From positions 1 through 60,911 of the forward strand of contig SIAD01000013.1 of assembly GCA_009691915.1 (NCBI GenBank): a stretch of DNA of 60,911 bases, written 5' to 3'. Position 1 is the first letter of the stretch; each line of letters opens with the position of its first letter. This document shows positions 1 to 8,839 of the stretch, in pieces. Below the pieces are notes generated by a model that saw nothing but the letters and a program-made list of their open reading frames with translations, had not been told where the DNA came from and did no database searches. The translations under genes and the position numbers were made by a program. Source of the DNA: Phycisphaerales bacterium. GTDB lineage: Bacteria > Planctomycetota > Phycisphaerae > Phycisphaerales > SM1A02.

Positions 1-1920
1 CGAAGCCACAAGCGGCTCCTCCGGATCCCGCAGGCCGATCGACACTTCCTTCGGACCCACCTGGCGCGTGTCCAGCCGCTGCGCTGCGAGCCAGACCGAC
101 TCATCGTTCTCGAGGGTCGCATGCATGGGGATCTGTTTGATCACCGCGCTCACATCGTCGACCTTGAGGTTCTTGGTCGACGAGTCCTTGACCGCCACCT
201 TCCACGAGAAGCGTACGCCCTCTCCCTCGGCGGCGATCTCGGCGACGAGCGCCTTCGCGTCGCCGGAACCGGTGAACACCTTTGACCCTTCAAACACAAA
301 CCCCTTCACGGTCGACACGCTGCCCGGAGCCCACACAACCTTTCGCACTGGAACACCCTTCGCGATCGGCCATGTGCCGGCCCCGTTCCAATCACCGCTC
401 TGGGAGCGCGCAGGTTTGGGAAGTTCGACGATCAGCCACGCCGTCGCAGATACTGGCCCAACATTGACTGTCGCGACAACTGGTGCCGTGGCGGAAGATG
501 CGTCTGGAGCCACCGTGGGCTCGTGTGCCTCAGCCGCGTGGAAACTCTGTCCAGACGCCGCGCCCGGACCGGGTGCAGTCACCTCGGCGGGCGCGACGGT
601 CGGCTGCGTTTTCCTTTTGAGCAACTCGATCTCGGAATATTGCTGCGCAATCAAGTCATCCTTCGCCGCAAGATTTGTCTCGGCCTGGGCGAGTTGACCC
701 TTGAGGTCATTCAGTTGAGCGGTGGCGGTATCGGCTCTCGCCTCCGCGGCATCGCGCTGCCGTTCCATCGTCTTTGCGTCACTTTCCGGGGCTGTGCCTG
801 ATGGCGCGGTCGCTCCCTGCTGGGCCGCGCCGGGTGCCCCCGCCGCCTTCATCCACAATGCGAAGAAGGTGACTGTCGTCACGAGGAACAGCGCCGCCAC
901 GGCAACCGCCACCATCATCGCGATCCGCTCGCGTCCATCGCGCGACGAGCTCTGCTCCACGTAGTCGATCCCAGTCTCAACCGTCGGATCGACCGCGATC
1001 GGCGCCCTCTTCTCGCGCGTCCCAGACGCTTTGGTCACCGCGGGCTTCACCGGCGCTGGCCGCGCAATCTGTGGCGGTGTCGCGCCCGCAAGAGCTCCGC
1101 GGTCATCGCCAAGATCGCGCGTCGATTCCGCCCGCCCGGTCCTCGCCATGTCGATGAACTTGCCGGTGTGTGTGCAGGGCGCGCGAAGACACAGGTCGAT
1201 GGTGTTCATGGAACTCGCCCGCGCTGCAGCGGCAGCCTCCGTGCCATCGACGCAGAACCGCCATGTGCAGCGCAGTCCCGCGACCGGTTGCATGAAGTAC
1301 GAGGTGAAAGTCACGCGCCACCGCCACTCGGCAGGAAGCAAGAGCATCGCCTCCTGAATGAGTGCGAGCGCATCCACTCCATCGGGATAGACGACCGAAC
1401 ATGGTCGTGATGGATCGAGCAGCGCGGCGTTGGCGATCACTCCGGCCCACCCAGCATCGCCTCCGGCACCCTCCCAAGTTGAGCATCGGACGGAGCCCAT
1501 CTCGTGTCCTGCTGGGAGCCGCCTCTCGTGGTCGATCACCCTCGGCTCGCCGATCCACCGCGACTCCATCACGCCGTGCTGTCCGATGAGCCACGCCGGT
1601 CCTGCACTGACCAGTTCGCTCGCATGAAGCAAGAGGTGATGAGCAATCTTATTGCTGCGACCTGTGTGATCGGGCGCCGTGCGCCCGACCGCCGAGAGGA
1701 CATGCCGATCGAGTCCGGCGGCGGCGACGATCCAGTGGGACCACGCCGTCGGGCATTCGGAGACTTCCGCTCCCTCCTGCGGTGGCTTGTACCCCGAGAG
1801 CGCCTCGAGCCGAGGAATGAATGGTGCCGGGAATCCTGCAGTCATCCCGACGGTGCAAAATCCGCTCGTCTGGGGACGAAGACCGCGCGGGGCCGAGGTG
1901 TAGTAGAGCTCGTGGGCCAT
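1..1920 (-). CDS. GAP1-like N-terminal domain protein with one membrane span (3' end cut by window edge)
   Basis: An open frame of 640 codons runs off the left edge, so the C-terminus is missing. It starts with MAHELYYTSAPRGLRPQTSG, which resembles the N-terminus of GTPase-associated protein 1 (GAP1-N type), a family coded beside double-GTPases in predicted bacterial conflict systems. Residues about 1-255 form that soluble region. A basic/proline linker follows, then one membrane span (about 333-356, MMVAVAVAALFLVTTVTFFA), a coiled coil (about 380-440) and a distal domain I do not recognise. The start is supported by AAGGAG at 1935-1940, which overlaps the end of the upstream GTPase gene; the genes are 11 bp apart and surely co-transcribed. 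Seen: frame, start, span and coiled coil. Family knowledge: GAP1 partners a GTPase. Inferred: it anchors or reads out the GTPase at the membrane. An internal ATG at 1149 could give a membrane-only product, but the frame is continuous. Confidence 0.8.
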   Translation of the reverse strand, partial: MAHELYYTSAPRGLRPQTSGFCTVGMTAGFPAPFIPRLEALSGYKPPQEGAEVSECPTAWSHWIVAAAGLDRHVLSAVGRTAPDHTGRSNKIAHHLLLHASELVSAGPAWLIGQHGVMESRWIGEPRVIDHERRLPAGHEMGSVRCSTWEGAGGDAGWAGVIANAALLDPSRPCSVVYPDGVDALALIQEAMLLLPAEWRWRVTFTSYFMQPVAGLRCTWRFCVDGTEAAAAARASSMNTIDLCLRAPCTHTGKFIDMARTGRAESTRDLGDDRGALAGATPPQIARPAPVKPAVTKASGTREKRAPIAVDPTVETGIDYVEQSSSRDGRERIAMMVAVAVAALFLVTTVTFFALWMKAAGAPGAAQQGATAPSGTAPESDAKTMERQRDAAEARADTATAQLNDLKGQLAQAETNLAAKDDLIAQQYSEIELLKRKTQPTVAPAEVTAPGPGAASGQSFHAAEAHEPTVAPDASSATAPVVATVNVGPVSATAWLIVELPKPARSQSGDWNGAGTWPIAKGVPVRKVVWAPGSVSTVKGFVFEGSKVFTGSGDAKALVAEIAAEGEGVRFSWKVAVKDSSTKNLKVDDVSAVIKQIPMHATLENDESVWLAAQRLDTRQVGPKEVSIGLRDPEEPLVAS

Positions 1921-1931
1921 GGCTATCTGTG

Positions 1932-3221
1932 TCACTCCTTCGCGGAGTTCTCCACGGAGTCGCGGCTTCGCGTCGATCCGATGATCTTCCCCCATCGCGA
2001 GAATTCGTACACGAACGGCACTGTCACCCACCATGGCCTGATCTGCCCAGCCTCGATCTTCATCATGCCCGATGACTGCTCCACCCGTGGAGAGCCGCCC
2101 GTCGCGCTCACCGGAACATAGAGCACACGCTCCGCGATGTCGTTGACCGCGGAGACAAACTCCGGCACGGTCTCCATGAGGAGCGCCTCTATGCGCTCAC
2201 TCACATGCTCTACGCGGTCCTTATCGATTCGCCCGAGCACGCATCCGTCTGCGCGCGGATCGCTCGTGTAAGGGTCGGTGCGGATGTCTTCGCGTGGCAA
2301 CAGTGATGCCCAGATATCGCTCTTGCTGACAACCACGGTGAGCGACTGGGTCAGCTTCGCGCCAGCGGGCATCCCGCTGTGGCGACGGATGCGCGAGGCG
2401 ACCTCCAAGAGGACTGTGTCCTGCCGAAACAGGCGAGACTGCGACTGAATCTGTGGATCATTGCTCGCCCCTCTCAGTTTCGCTCTGAATCGGACATCCT
2501 GAGAAGGGTCGAAGACGAACATCACATTCTTCGACTGCCCGAGATGCTGCGTCGTCGGCGAAAGTGCACTCTCCGATCCCGGCATAAAGTGTTCCCCGGC
2601 GTTGTCGTAGAGGCAGAGAAGTTCGGTGAGCTGGTTCGCGCCGCGGGCATTCACATGTTGCTTCGTCGGGCGGATAGTGAACAGGTAGGGCTGAGGCAGC
2701 AGCGTGACTCGGCCGGGCTCAAACTGGACGCTGTCGTAGCGCGATCCTTCCAGCTGGGTCTTTTCGAGATACACGAGCCTGTGTGGATCGTCCTGAAGGA
2801 AGAGTTGCTGCTCCTGTTCGGTGATGGCCCGGTTGCCGACCGGATCCGCGTCGGAGACTGCCAGCGCAAAACTTCTGGCCATCGCCTGCCTCAGGTGCCA
2901 GATGCTCGAGGTCAAAAAGTAACTCTTGCCGCAGCCCGGTGTCCCGACAATAGAAATGATCCGGGACACATGCTCTAGGATTACCGGGGCGATCGAGAGG
3001 TGGCAGTTCGGGCATGCGAGGTCGCGGCAAGGAGATCCGCGGCGGTCGAGGGCTTCGCCCGATGGCGCATACCTCGTGGGGAGGAACCGCGCGGGCGCAT
3101 CGTCACCGACGATCGGATCGCCCAATAGATCGGGGTCGGTTGCTACCCAGAGGACATCCTCCGCCAGAAACTTGTGCCAGCAGTGTGGGCATTGGATTTT
3201 TGGCAGGAGTCTGCGACGCAC
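1932..3221 (-). CDS. Zinc-ribbon, double-GTPase-type P-loop GTPase
   Basis: A protein of about 429 residues. The N-terminus carries a treble-clef or zinc-ribbon pattern (CPHC near residues 12-15, then C66, C71 and C74 in CRDLACPNC). The P-loop GTPGCGKS lies at about 94-101, a G3-like DNAG at about 207-210 after a hydrophobic strand (LLCLYDNAGE), and a G4-like SKSD at about 300-303. This arrangement fits the DO-GTPase2-like families described beside GAP1 proteins. There is no membrane segment, so it is probably cytosolic or recruited by the membrane-anchored GAP1-like protein 11 bp downstream. GTG at 3221 is preferred because GAGGAG sits five bases upstream; a TTG at 3224 is also in frame. The gene is divergent from the vWA gene. 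Likely role: a nucleotide-dependent switch in a signalling or conflict module; the substrate and trigger are unknown. Confidence 0.82.
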   Translation of the reverse strand: MRRRLLPKIQCPHCWHKFLAEDVLWVATDPDLLGDPIVGDDAPARFLPTRYAPSGEALDRRGSPCRDLACPNCHLSIAPVILEHVSRIISIVGTPGCGKSYFLTSSIWHLRQAMARSFALAVSDADPVGNRAITEQEQQLFLQDDPHRLVYLEKTQLEGSRYDSVQFEPGRVTLLPQPYLFTIRPTKQHVNARGANQLTELLCLYDNAGEHFMPGSESALSPTTQHLGQSKNVMFVFDPSQDVRFRAKLRGASNDPQIQSQSRLFRQDTVLLEVASRIRRHSGMPAGAKLTQSLTVVVSKSDIWASLLPREDIRTDPYTSDPRADGCVLGRIDKDRVEHVSERIEALLMETVPEFVSAVNDIAERVLYVPVSATGGSPRVEQSSGMMKIEAGQIRPWWVTVPFVYEFSRWGKIIGSTRSRDSVENSAKE

Positions 3222-3274
3222 CAAGTCTCCTCAATGGGGCCTCACGAATCTGGTGACACCGCGGTCATTTCCCG

Positions 3275-3289
3275 CGTACAACTAGTACG
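3275..3289. promoter_or_regulatory. Palindrome in the divergent GTPase/vWA promoter region
   Basis: A perfect 5-bp inverted repeat, CGTAC-aacta-GTACG, lies in the roughly 100-bp gap between the divergent GTPase and vWA genes. It could be an operator, but arms this short also occur by chance and no clear -35/-10 pair was recognised. Confidence 0.25.
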
Positions 3290-3320
3290 AACTCATCCGC
3301 CTGAAGGATAGTCGATTGGC

Positions 3321-4370
3321 ATGGAAACCCCCCCGGTGACGGCTGTTGGCGAGACCTCGGAGACTTGCACTCGCAGGTTTCGCGATCGTTCACTTCCCGC
3401 CATCGCACTCGCACTCCTTGTGATGCTCCTCTTCGCCTTCTGGGCGATGGTCGACGCTGATCCGATTCTCGAACCTGGTAGGGCGAATGTCGGCGGCGCC
3501 GGTGGCATCCCCAGCGGAAGCGAATCATCGGGTGATGGCTCCGGGGCCGCAGCTGCGGGATCCGGGACTGGAGTTGCCTCGCTCGACCCGGACGAGAAAC
3601 CCCTCGGCGATGCTGACACCATCAACAACCAGGCGCAGGAGATCGCCAGCGGAAACGATGCGCCCGAGACGGTTCGAGTGCTTCCGAGAATTGGATTTAC
3701 ACCACCGGAAGATCAGCCGGTCAAGGCGCCGCCGATTGCGCCGATCGCCGCCGCACCTGGGGGCCAGGGGCGCGGTGGTTCGCCGGGGCGTTCTGGAGGA
3801 TCCGGGACCTCGTTCATGGGAATCGAGACGAACGCCCAGCGCGTCTGCTATGTCCTTGATTTCTCGGGGAGCATGTTTGGCATGGGTGGGAATTATCCAA
3901 AGATGGATCACCTGATGCTCGAACTGAAGAAGAGCATCAACCGACTTGAGGGCGACCACTCCTTCTACATCATCTTCTTTGATGACCAGCCACTGCCGAT
4001 GGGTGGTACCGCGATGCAGCTGGCCACCAGTCAGAACAAGTCCCGCTGGTTCGCGTGGGCTGATACCGAGAGCGGTGGACCGAGCTCGCGCGGTGGAACC
4101 GATCCGAGCGACGCGATGGCCATTGCGCTTCGAGACATTCGGCCCGACTCGATCTTCCTCCTGAGCGACGGGATGTTCGACAGCGGCCGCGTGTTCGGTG
4201 TGCTCGGCGCTCTCAACGCCGATCATCGAGTGCAGGTCAACACGATTGGCTTCCACGACCGGGGCAACGAAGCTGAGATGCGAAGGATCGCCTCCGAAAA
4301 CCGCGGCGAGTACCGGTATGTCGCGCCGCGCATTTTGACCCCCCCCGCTCCACCCGCGGCAATCCCTTAG
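3321..4370 (+). CDS. Membrane-anchored von Willebrand factor A domain protein
   Basis: A 349-residue protein with a short basic N-terminus, one membrane span (about 26-43), a long Gly/Ser/Pro-rich linker (about 50-165) and a C-terminal vWA domain. The MIDAS metal site is complete: DFSGS at 180-184, the Thr of GGTDP near 260 and the Asp of LSDG near 283. The linker lets the vWA domain reach away from the membrane. It is divergent from the GTPase/GAP1-like operon, and the three genes probably form one functional unit, since vWA proteins recur in such GTPase systems. The stop overlaps the stop of the convergent xylA gene by a few bases. A general planctomycete vWA surface protein unrelated to the GTPase remains possible. 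Confidence 0.85.
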   Translation: METPPVTAVGETSETCTRRFRDRSLPAIALALLVMLLFAFWAMVDADPILEPGRANVGGAGGIPSGSESSGDGSGAAAAGSGTGVASLDPDEKPLGDADTINNQAQEIASGNDAPETVRVLPRIGFTPPEDQPVKAPPIAPIAAAPGGQGRGGSPGRSGGSGTSFMGIETNAQRVCYVLDFSGSMFGMGGNYPKMDHLMLELKKSINRLEGDHSFYIIFFDDQPLPMGGTAMQLATSQNKSRWFAWADTESGGPSSRGGTDPSDAMAIALRDIRPDSIFLLSDGMFDSGRVFGVLGALNADHRVQVNTIGFHDRGNEAEMRRIASENRGEYRYVAPRILTPPAPPAAIP

Positions 4371-5719
4371 CGGGCGCGCAGCTCCTTGGCGATCAGGTCA
4401 TTGATGATTGCCTCGAGCATTTCCTGACGGCCGGAGGATGGTGGCTTGTCGTGGCACTTCTGCGCCTCGAGAGCGCACTGAGCAAGCGTGGTGGCGCCTT
4501 CTAGGATTTTCTTCCCCAGCGCTGTCGACCATGAGTCGTAACGCGTTCGTCGGAACGAGTCGATCCTGCCGTCGGCGCGGATTCGTGCCGCAATTCGCAG
4601 GCCGAGCGCGAACGCGTCCATCCCTGCGGCATGTGCGTGAAAGAGATCCGCTGCCTGGTAGCTCTCACGCCGCCGTTTGGCATCGAAGTTGAGTCCGCCG
4701 TTTGAGAACCCGCCGCGATCCAGCACCGCCAGCATGACCTGCGTCGTGAGATAAATGTCCGTCGGAAATCGATCGGTGTCCCAGCCGAGTCCTGGCGTCC
4801 CCATGTTGGCGTCGATCGACCCCAGTGCATTCGCCGCCGATGCGATGGCGAGTTCTTGTTCCATCGAGTGACCAGCGAGCGTCGCATGATTGGTCTCGAT
4901 GTTCAGTGAGTAGACGCCCAAGAGCCCGAACTCCCGGAGGAAGTTGAGTGTCGCCTCGGCGTCGCTGTCATATTGGTGAGTCGTCGGCTCGTGGGGTTTG
5001 GGTTCGATCATGAGCGCACCGGTGAATCCGATCGTGCGCGCGTGATCGGCGACCATGTGGAGGAACCGCGCCAGTTGCTCGCGCTCGCGCGCCATGTCGG
5101 TGTTGAGAAGTGTTGTGTAACCCTCCCGTCCGCCCCAGAGGACATACCCCGATCCGCCAAGTTCCCTCGTGACTTCGAGTGCCTTGCGGACCTGTGCGCA
5201 AGCGTGAAGGAACGAGTCAATCGACGGCCCAGTCGCGGCGCCGTGCATGTACCGGGGATGGGAGAAGAGATTCGCGGTTCCCCAGAGCAGCTCGACGCCA
5301 TGCGACTTCTGGAGTTGCGCTGCGTGGCGCACGACTTCATCTAGATTCCGTTCGGACTCCTTGATGGTCGCCCCAGCTGGCGCGAGGTCACGATCGTGGA
5401 AACACCACCGACCGATCTGGCACTTTGAGAGAAACTCGAAGAAGGCTTCGAGCCGTCGCAATGCGTTGTCGACGCGCTCGCTTCCATCATCCCAAGGAGT
5501 CTCCGCAGTCGGCGCACCGAAAGGATCCGCGAGACCGTTGCGCATCGTGTGCCAGTAACACGCCGCGAAGCGCAGGTGATCGCGCATCGGCTTTCCCTCG
5601 ACACAGTGCTCAGCGTCGTAGTGCCGGAAGCTGAGCGCATTGTGCGAGTCGGGCCCCTCGTACACGAGTCTCGAAACCGCCGCGAAGTGCTCCTTCGATA
5701 TGCCTGTGCCGCCTGACAT
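4367..5719 (-). CDS. xylA: Xylose isomerase
   Basis: A 450-residue protein of usual family length. It converts D-xylose to D-xylulose (and glucose to fructose) in the cytoplasm using two divalent metals. Family signatures are YVLWGGREGY, the metal-binding segment IEPKPHEPTTHQYD, NIETNHATLAGH and GSIDAN. The start gives the expected short N-terminal arm before FRHYD. No xylulokinase or pentose transporter is adjacent. Instead it follows a polytopic membrane gene by 9 bp on the same strand, so it may be co-transcribed with that gene. It converges on the vWA gene with overlapping stops. Confidence 0.96.
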   Translation of the reverse strand: MSGGTGISKEHFAAVSRLVYEGPDSHNALSFRHYDAEHCVEGKPMRDHLRFAACYWHTMRNGLADPFGAPTAETPWDDGSERVDNALRRLEAFFEFLSKCQIGRWCFHDRDLAPAGATIKESERNLDEVVRHAAQLQKSHGVELLWGTANLFSHPRYMHGAATGPSIDSFLHACAQVRKALEVTRELGGSGYVLWGGREGYTTLLNTDMAREREQLARFLHMVADHARTIGFTGALMIEPKPHEPTTHQYDSDAEATLNFLREFGLLGVYSLNIETNHATLAGHSMEQELAIASAANALGSIDANMGTPGLGWDTDRFPTDIYLTTQVMLAVLDRGGFSNGGLNFDAKRRRESYQAADLFHAHAAGMDAFALGLRIAARIRADGRIDSFRRTRYDSWSTALGKKILEGATTLAQCALEAQKCHDKPPSSGRQEMLEAIINDLIAKELRAR

Positions 5720-5728
5720 GCCGCGAGT

Positions 5729-6511
5729 CTATGACTTGGTTTCGAGAGACCCTGTGGGTCTGCGGCTCGATCTGCGCGCCTTGAGCGTGGGCGACGCGAC
5801 GAGCACCAGCGGCGCAAACGCGACGAACCACCACGCGCCCGCAGGGATACCGGTGTCGTCGTGATATGACATCCCGTAGAACGCGAAGGCGGCGAGCATG
5901 GAGAGTGTGGCCATCGCGAATCCCGGACCAGGGCAGAACGCGCGGCACAGTTGCGCGAGGATTCCGAAGGTTGCGCACAGCAGCGCCAGCGCGGTGGCCG
6001 CGAGCGCGACCTTCATCGATCCGCTCGACGCGAGTATCGCCGCCATCGCCGTGCAGGCGAGCGCGAAGACGAACCCGGTCCAACGCGCGGCGTGTCGTGA
6101 TGGCTCGATGAGCAGCGCTGCCCCGACCGCGACTGCGATCCCGGCGCCCAGCCGTTGCGCCATGGACTCGTGGGCGGGCATGGTGAGAACGAAGAGCGCA
6201 AGGATTGGAGTTGCGCACAGCGTGATGATGTCGACGCGCCCGGACGGCAGTTCGCTGGCGCCGATCACTCCCCCGATCCCGGCGATTGTCGCGCATACAA
6301 CGAGCCAGTTCCACCGCTCCTCGAGATCGAACAGTTGCAAACCCTCGCTCATCCAGAGTGACACAATGACCGTGATCGCAACTGCGAGCGCCGCAGTCCA
6401 CGACGGCCGTCGCTCCTGCGCCTCGACAGACCATCCATCGCGCGGGCACAGCAGCAGACAAATCCCAAGTGCCGAGGGAAGCGCGATCGCTTCGAGCAGC
6501 ATGGGAATCAT
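5729..6511 (-). CDS. Polytopic membrane protein of unknown function
   Basis: About 260 residues with seven to eight hydrophobic helices and short polar loops, ending in a basic tail (LKARRSSRRPTG). I do not recognise a family. ATG at 6511 (MIPMLLEAIALP) is preferred over an upstream in-frame ATG at 6544 because GGGGGAG lies about eight bases before it and because it puts the first helix at the N-terminus. It lies between a YceI gene and xylA on the same strand, 9 bp from xylA. The context gives no clear role. Confidence 0.75.
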   Translation of the reverse strand: MIPMLLEAIALPSALGICLLLCPRDGWSVEAQERRPSWTAALAVAITVIVSLWMSEGLQLFDLEERWNWLVVCATIAGIGGVIGASELPSGRVDIITLCATPILALFVLTMPAHESMAQRLGAGIAVAVGAALLIEPSRHAARWTGFVFALACTAMAAILASSGSMKVALAATALALLCATFGILAQLCRAFCPGPGFAMATLSMLAAFAFYGMSYHDDTGIPAGAWWFVAFAPLVLVASPTLKARRSSRRPTGSLETKS

Positions 6512-6554
6512 CGCGCGCTCCCCCGTTCTTTCATGCTGCCCCAAAGTGACACGG

Positions 6555-7244
6555 TCACTTCGCCGTGTCCGGAGCTGCTGGTTTCGATACTCCTTCCATC
6601 GCGACGATCACGCGAGTCGCATTGGCGACAGCCCCCTTCTCAACTCCATAGTGGACTCCAAAATCTGATCGGTTGATCATGAACTCTGCCTCGAAGCCTG
6701 CTCGAGCTCCCATTCCCAAGTCAGCGACCCCAAGGCATGCGACCGGGACCGTCATGCTCTTGTTGACGCCGCGGATCGTGAGGTCGCCGGTCACTTCGAA
6801 TCTCCCGTCACCGAGTGACTTTGACGAGACACTCTTGAACGACATCGTCGGAAACTCCTTGACATTGAAAAAGTCTGGGCTCTTGAGGTGCTGGTCGAGC
6901 TTCGCGTTGTTGCTGTCGACACTCGTCGTGTCAATGGTCACATCGATGGCGATCGACGAGTCGGCGGTGTAGTTCACGGTCCCGCTGAGATTGTTGAACA
7001 ACCCCCAGAACGCACCGGCGCCCATGTGCTGGACGCGAAAGATCGCCATCGAATGGGTGTCGTCGATGGTGTACGAGACCGCAGCAGCTCGTGTCGTGGA
7101 AGCCGCGGCGGCGGGAGGAGTGGCTTGTGCTTTCTCCGACCCCGACTGTGCCGCAGAGAATCCGGCGAACAGGGCGAGTGCGCACATGATCGCAGCGGAC
7201 ACGATGGCGGGTCTTGAATAGTGACACGATTCATTCGATGGCAT
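6555..7244 (-). CDS. YceI family periplasmic lipid-binding-like protein
   Basis: A 229-residue protein with a signal peptide (hydrophobic core about 12-28, ending FSAAQ) followed by a YceI beta-barrel: YTIDDTHSMAIFRVQHMGAG at the start, then FPTMSFKS and DLTIRGVNKSMTVPV, all typical of the family. YceI proteins bind isoprenoid-type lipids in the periplasm. The start is supported by AAGGA eight bases upstream. Downstream on the same strand are a membrane protein and xylA. The ligand cannot be told from the sequence. Confidence 0.93.
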   Translation of the reverse strand: MPSNESCHYSRPAIVSAAIMCALALFAGFSAAQSGSEKAQATPPAAAASTTRAAAVSYTIDDTHSMAIFRVQHMGAGAFWGLFNNLSGTVNYTADSSIAIDVTIDTTSVDSNNAKLDQHLKSPDFFNVKEFPTMSFKSVSSKSLGDGRFEVTGDLTIRGVNKSMTVPVACLGVADLGMGARAGFEAEFMINRSDFGVHYGVEKGAVANATRVIVAMEGVSKPAAPDTAK

Positions 7245-7304
7245 CGAGTGGTTCCTTGAGAGTGACTCTGCGCTGCCATCGGCGCGCCACGCGACGGTGC
7301 CGGA

Positions 7305-7505
7305 TCAGCGTTGCCGAGCGTACTCCGCGAATTCCACGAGTGCAGCGTGTGCGCGAGGTACAAGGATCGACTCGGAATCGACTTCGATGCGAAGGATGTC
7401 CGCAAGCCACTGCGCGTAGGCAAGTGATCTCTGGGACTCGTTGCAGTGCTGCGACCACTCTCGTCCACCGATGGAAGGATCTGTCGATTGTTTGTGCTCA
7501 ACCAT
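7305..7505 (-). CDS. Small hypothetical protein
   Basis: A 66-codon frame starting MVEHKQSTDPSIGG. The start at 7505 is supported by GGGAGG seven bases upstream; a longer in-frame start at 7526 lacks this. The product is acidic and helical near the end (AHAALVEFAEYARQR), without signal peptide or membrane segment. It sits between parB and the YceI gene on the same strand. No family recognised; evidence for coding is the ribosome site and frame only. Confidence 0.5.
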   Translation of the reverse strand: MVEHKQSTDPSIGGREWSQHCNESQRSLAYAQWLADILRIEVDSESILVPRAHAALVEFAEYARQR

Positions 7506-7632
7506 GAATGTGCCTCCCTGGCACACACCTCTTCGATCTGAACGCGACGCGACTTCAACGCAAACTTGGCGAATGCTCGATCGAGCTGTGATGGACTACT
7601 AGAGTCCTATAACCCCCAACGATCCATTAGCC

Positions 7633-8712
7633 CTAGTAGGCGAGGTTGTTCGGGTCGAACCCAACCCGACTGAGCAATCCATCGAACTGATCCAAACTAT
7701 AGAAGTCGATTGTCAGTTTACCGCTGCCAAGCTTCTTTCCCCTCGTGAGTTGCACTCGGGTCCCGAGGTGGGCACCAAGGCGCTTCTCAAGATCTGTGAT
7801 CTGGGCCGAGGCGCGCCGAAGCGGTTTGGCTGAAGTCTGCGCCGCCAGCGTTGAGACACCCTTCAATCGCTGAACCTCTCGTTCTACTTGCCTGACTGAC
7901 CACTCGTCGTGAAGCGCGCGTTCGGCAACGGCTCGACGGGCCTGGTGATCGTCGATGGACAGGAGTGCCTTTGCGTGGCCTTGAGACAAACGACCCTCGC
8001 GGACGCAACCGGATACGAATGGATCAAGATCTCCCAATCTAAGGAGGTTTGCGACCGATGCGCGGTCGAGACCGACTCTATCGGCGGCTTGTTGCTGAGT
8101 CCAAGAGAACTCCAAAATTAGCCTCTTCAAGGCATCTGAGCGCTCAATCGGATTGAGATCCTCGCGTTGAATGTTCTCGACCAGAGCCAGGACACCGCTG
8201 GACTTCTCGTCGACCAGTCTGATGATCGCAGGGATTCTCACCTTGCCAAGCTTCTCAAACGCGCGCATCCTCCGTTCGCCGGCGATCAACTCATAGATCA
8301 TTGTTCCACGGGGAACACTGAGCCTTCGAACAACGATCGGTTGGAGCAAACCATTCTGTGTGATCGAGTCTGCAAGTCCTTGCAGGGTGCGATCATCGAA
8401 CCTCTCTCTGGGTTGCCTTGAATTGCGAGCGATCTGGATGATCGGTAGCTCAATGGAACCACCATTTCCCTCAGTGATTGCCTCCATCGTCGGTTCCGCG
8501 CTCGGAGGTCTTGATGTCGGAACTGCCGCGGCCGTTCTGCCTGGCGCACCGGTCTTCACTGGCGACCCCACGGTCGTTGCCGCTAGCGCCACGGCATTCG
8601 CCATGGGAAGCGGGGCGGCGGGGATCAGAGACCCCAGCCCTCGACCAAGCCTGGAAGTTGCCGCGCGTGCGCCGCCGCTCACCTTGACCGATTCCATCGG
8701 TGTTTCTGCCAT
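7633..8712 (-). CDS. parB: Chromosome partitioning protein ParB (orphan, no parA nearby)
   Basis: A 359-residue protein, longer than typical ParB because of an Ala/Pro-rich insert (about 31-85) between the N-terminal RLGRGLGSLI element and the core domain. The CTP-binding motifs GERRMR (about 145-150) and ENIQRE (about 179-184) are present, followed by the parS-reading helix-turn-helix (WTQQQAADRVGLDRASVANLLRL) and a C-terminal dimerisation region. ParB clamps load at parS and organise origin segregation. It normally follows parA, but no parA lies in this window. AAAGGA nine bases before ATG supports the start. Confidence 0.96.
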   Translation of the reverse strand: MAETPMESVKVSGGARAATSRLGRGLGSLIPAAPLPMANAVALAATTVGSPVKTGAPGRTAAAVPTSRPPSAEPTMEAITEGNGGSIELPIIQIARNSRQPRERFDDRTLQGLADSITQNGLLQPIVVRRLSVPRGTMIYELIAGERRMRAFEKLGKVRIPAIIRLVDEKSSGVLALVENIQREDLNPIERSDALKRLILEFSWTQQQAADRVGLDRASVANLLRLGDLDPFVSGCVREGRLSQGHAKALLSIDDHQARRAVAERALHDEWSVRQVEREVQRLKGVSTLAAQTSAKPLRRASAQITDLEKRLGAHLGTRVQLTRGKKLGSGKLTIDFYSLDQFDGLLSRVGFDPNNLAY

Positions 8713-8755
8713 TTTCTGAATCCTTTCAGTTGGTTTGGATTTATTGACTAGGGCA

Positions 8756-8775
8756 TGATGATATCGCCATCATCA
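8756..8775. promoter_or_regulatory. Inverted repeat between parB and the STAS gene
   Basis: A perfect 7-bp inverted repeat, TGATGAT-atcgcc-ATCATCA, lies 44 bp upstream of the parB start and 64 bp upstream of the divergent STAS gene. It could be an operator or a leader hairpin. Confidence 0.3.
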
Positions 8776-8839
8776 CCAGGATAAAAACTCCATCGGAAAT
8801 GCCTTGCACTTATCGGACTCTCAACGCTACGATCCGCTC

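Noticed and set aside
8713-8839. parS site upstream of parB
   Set aside because: No sequence close to TGTTTCACGTGAAACA was seen here or elsewhere in the window; the inverted repeat at 8756 does not match.
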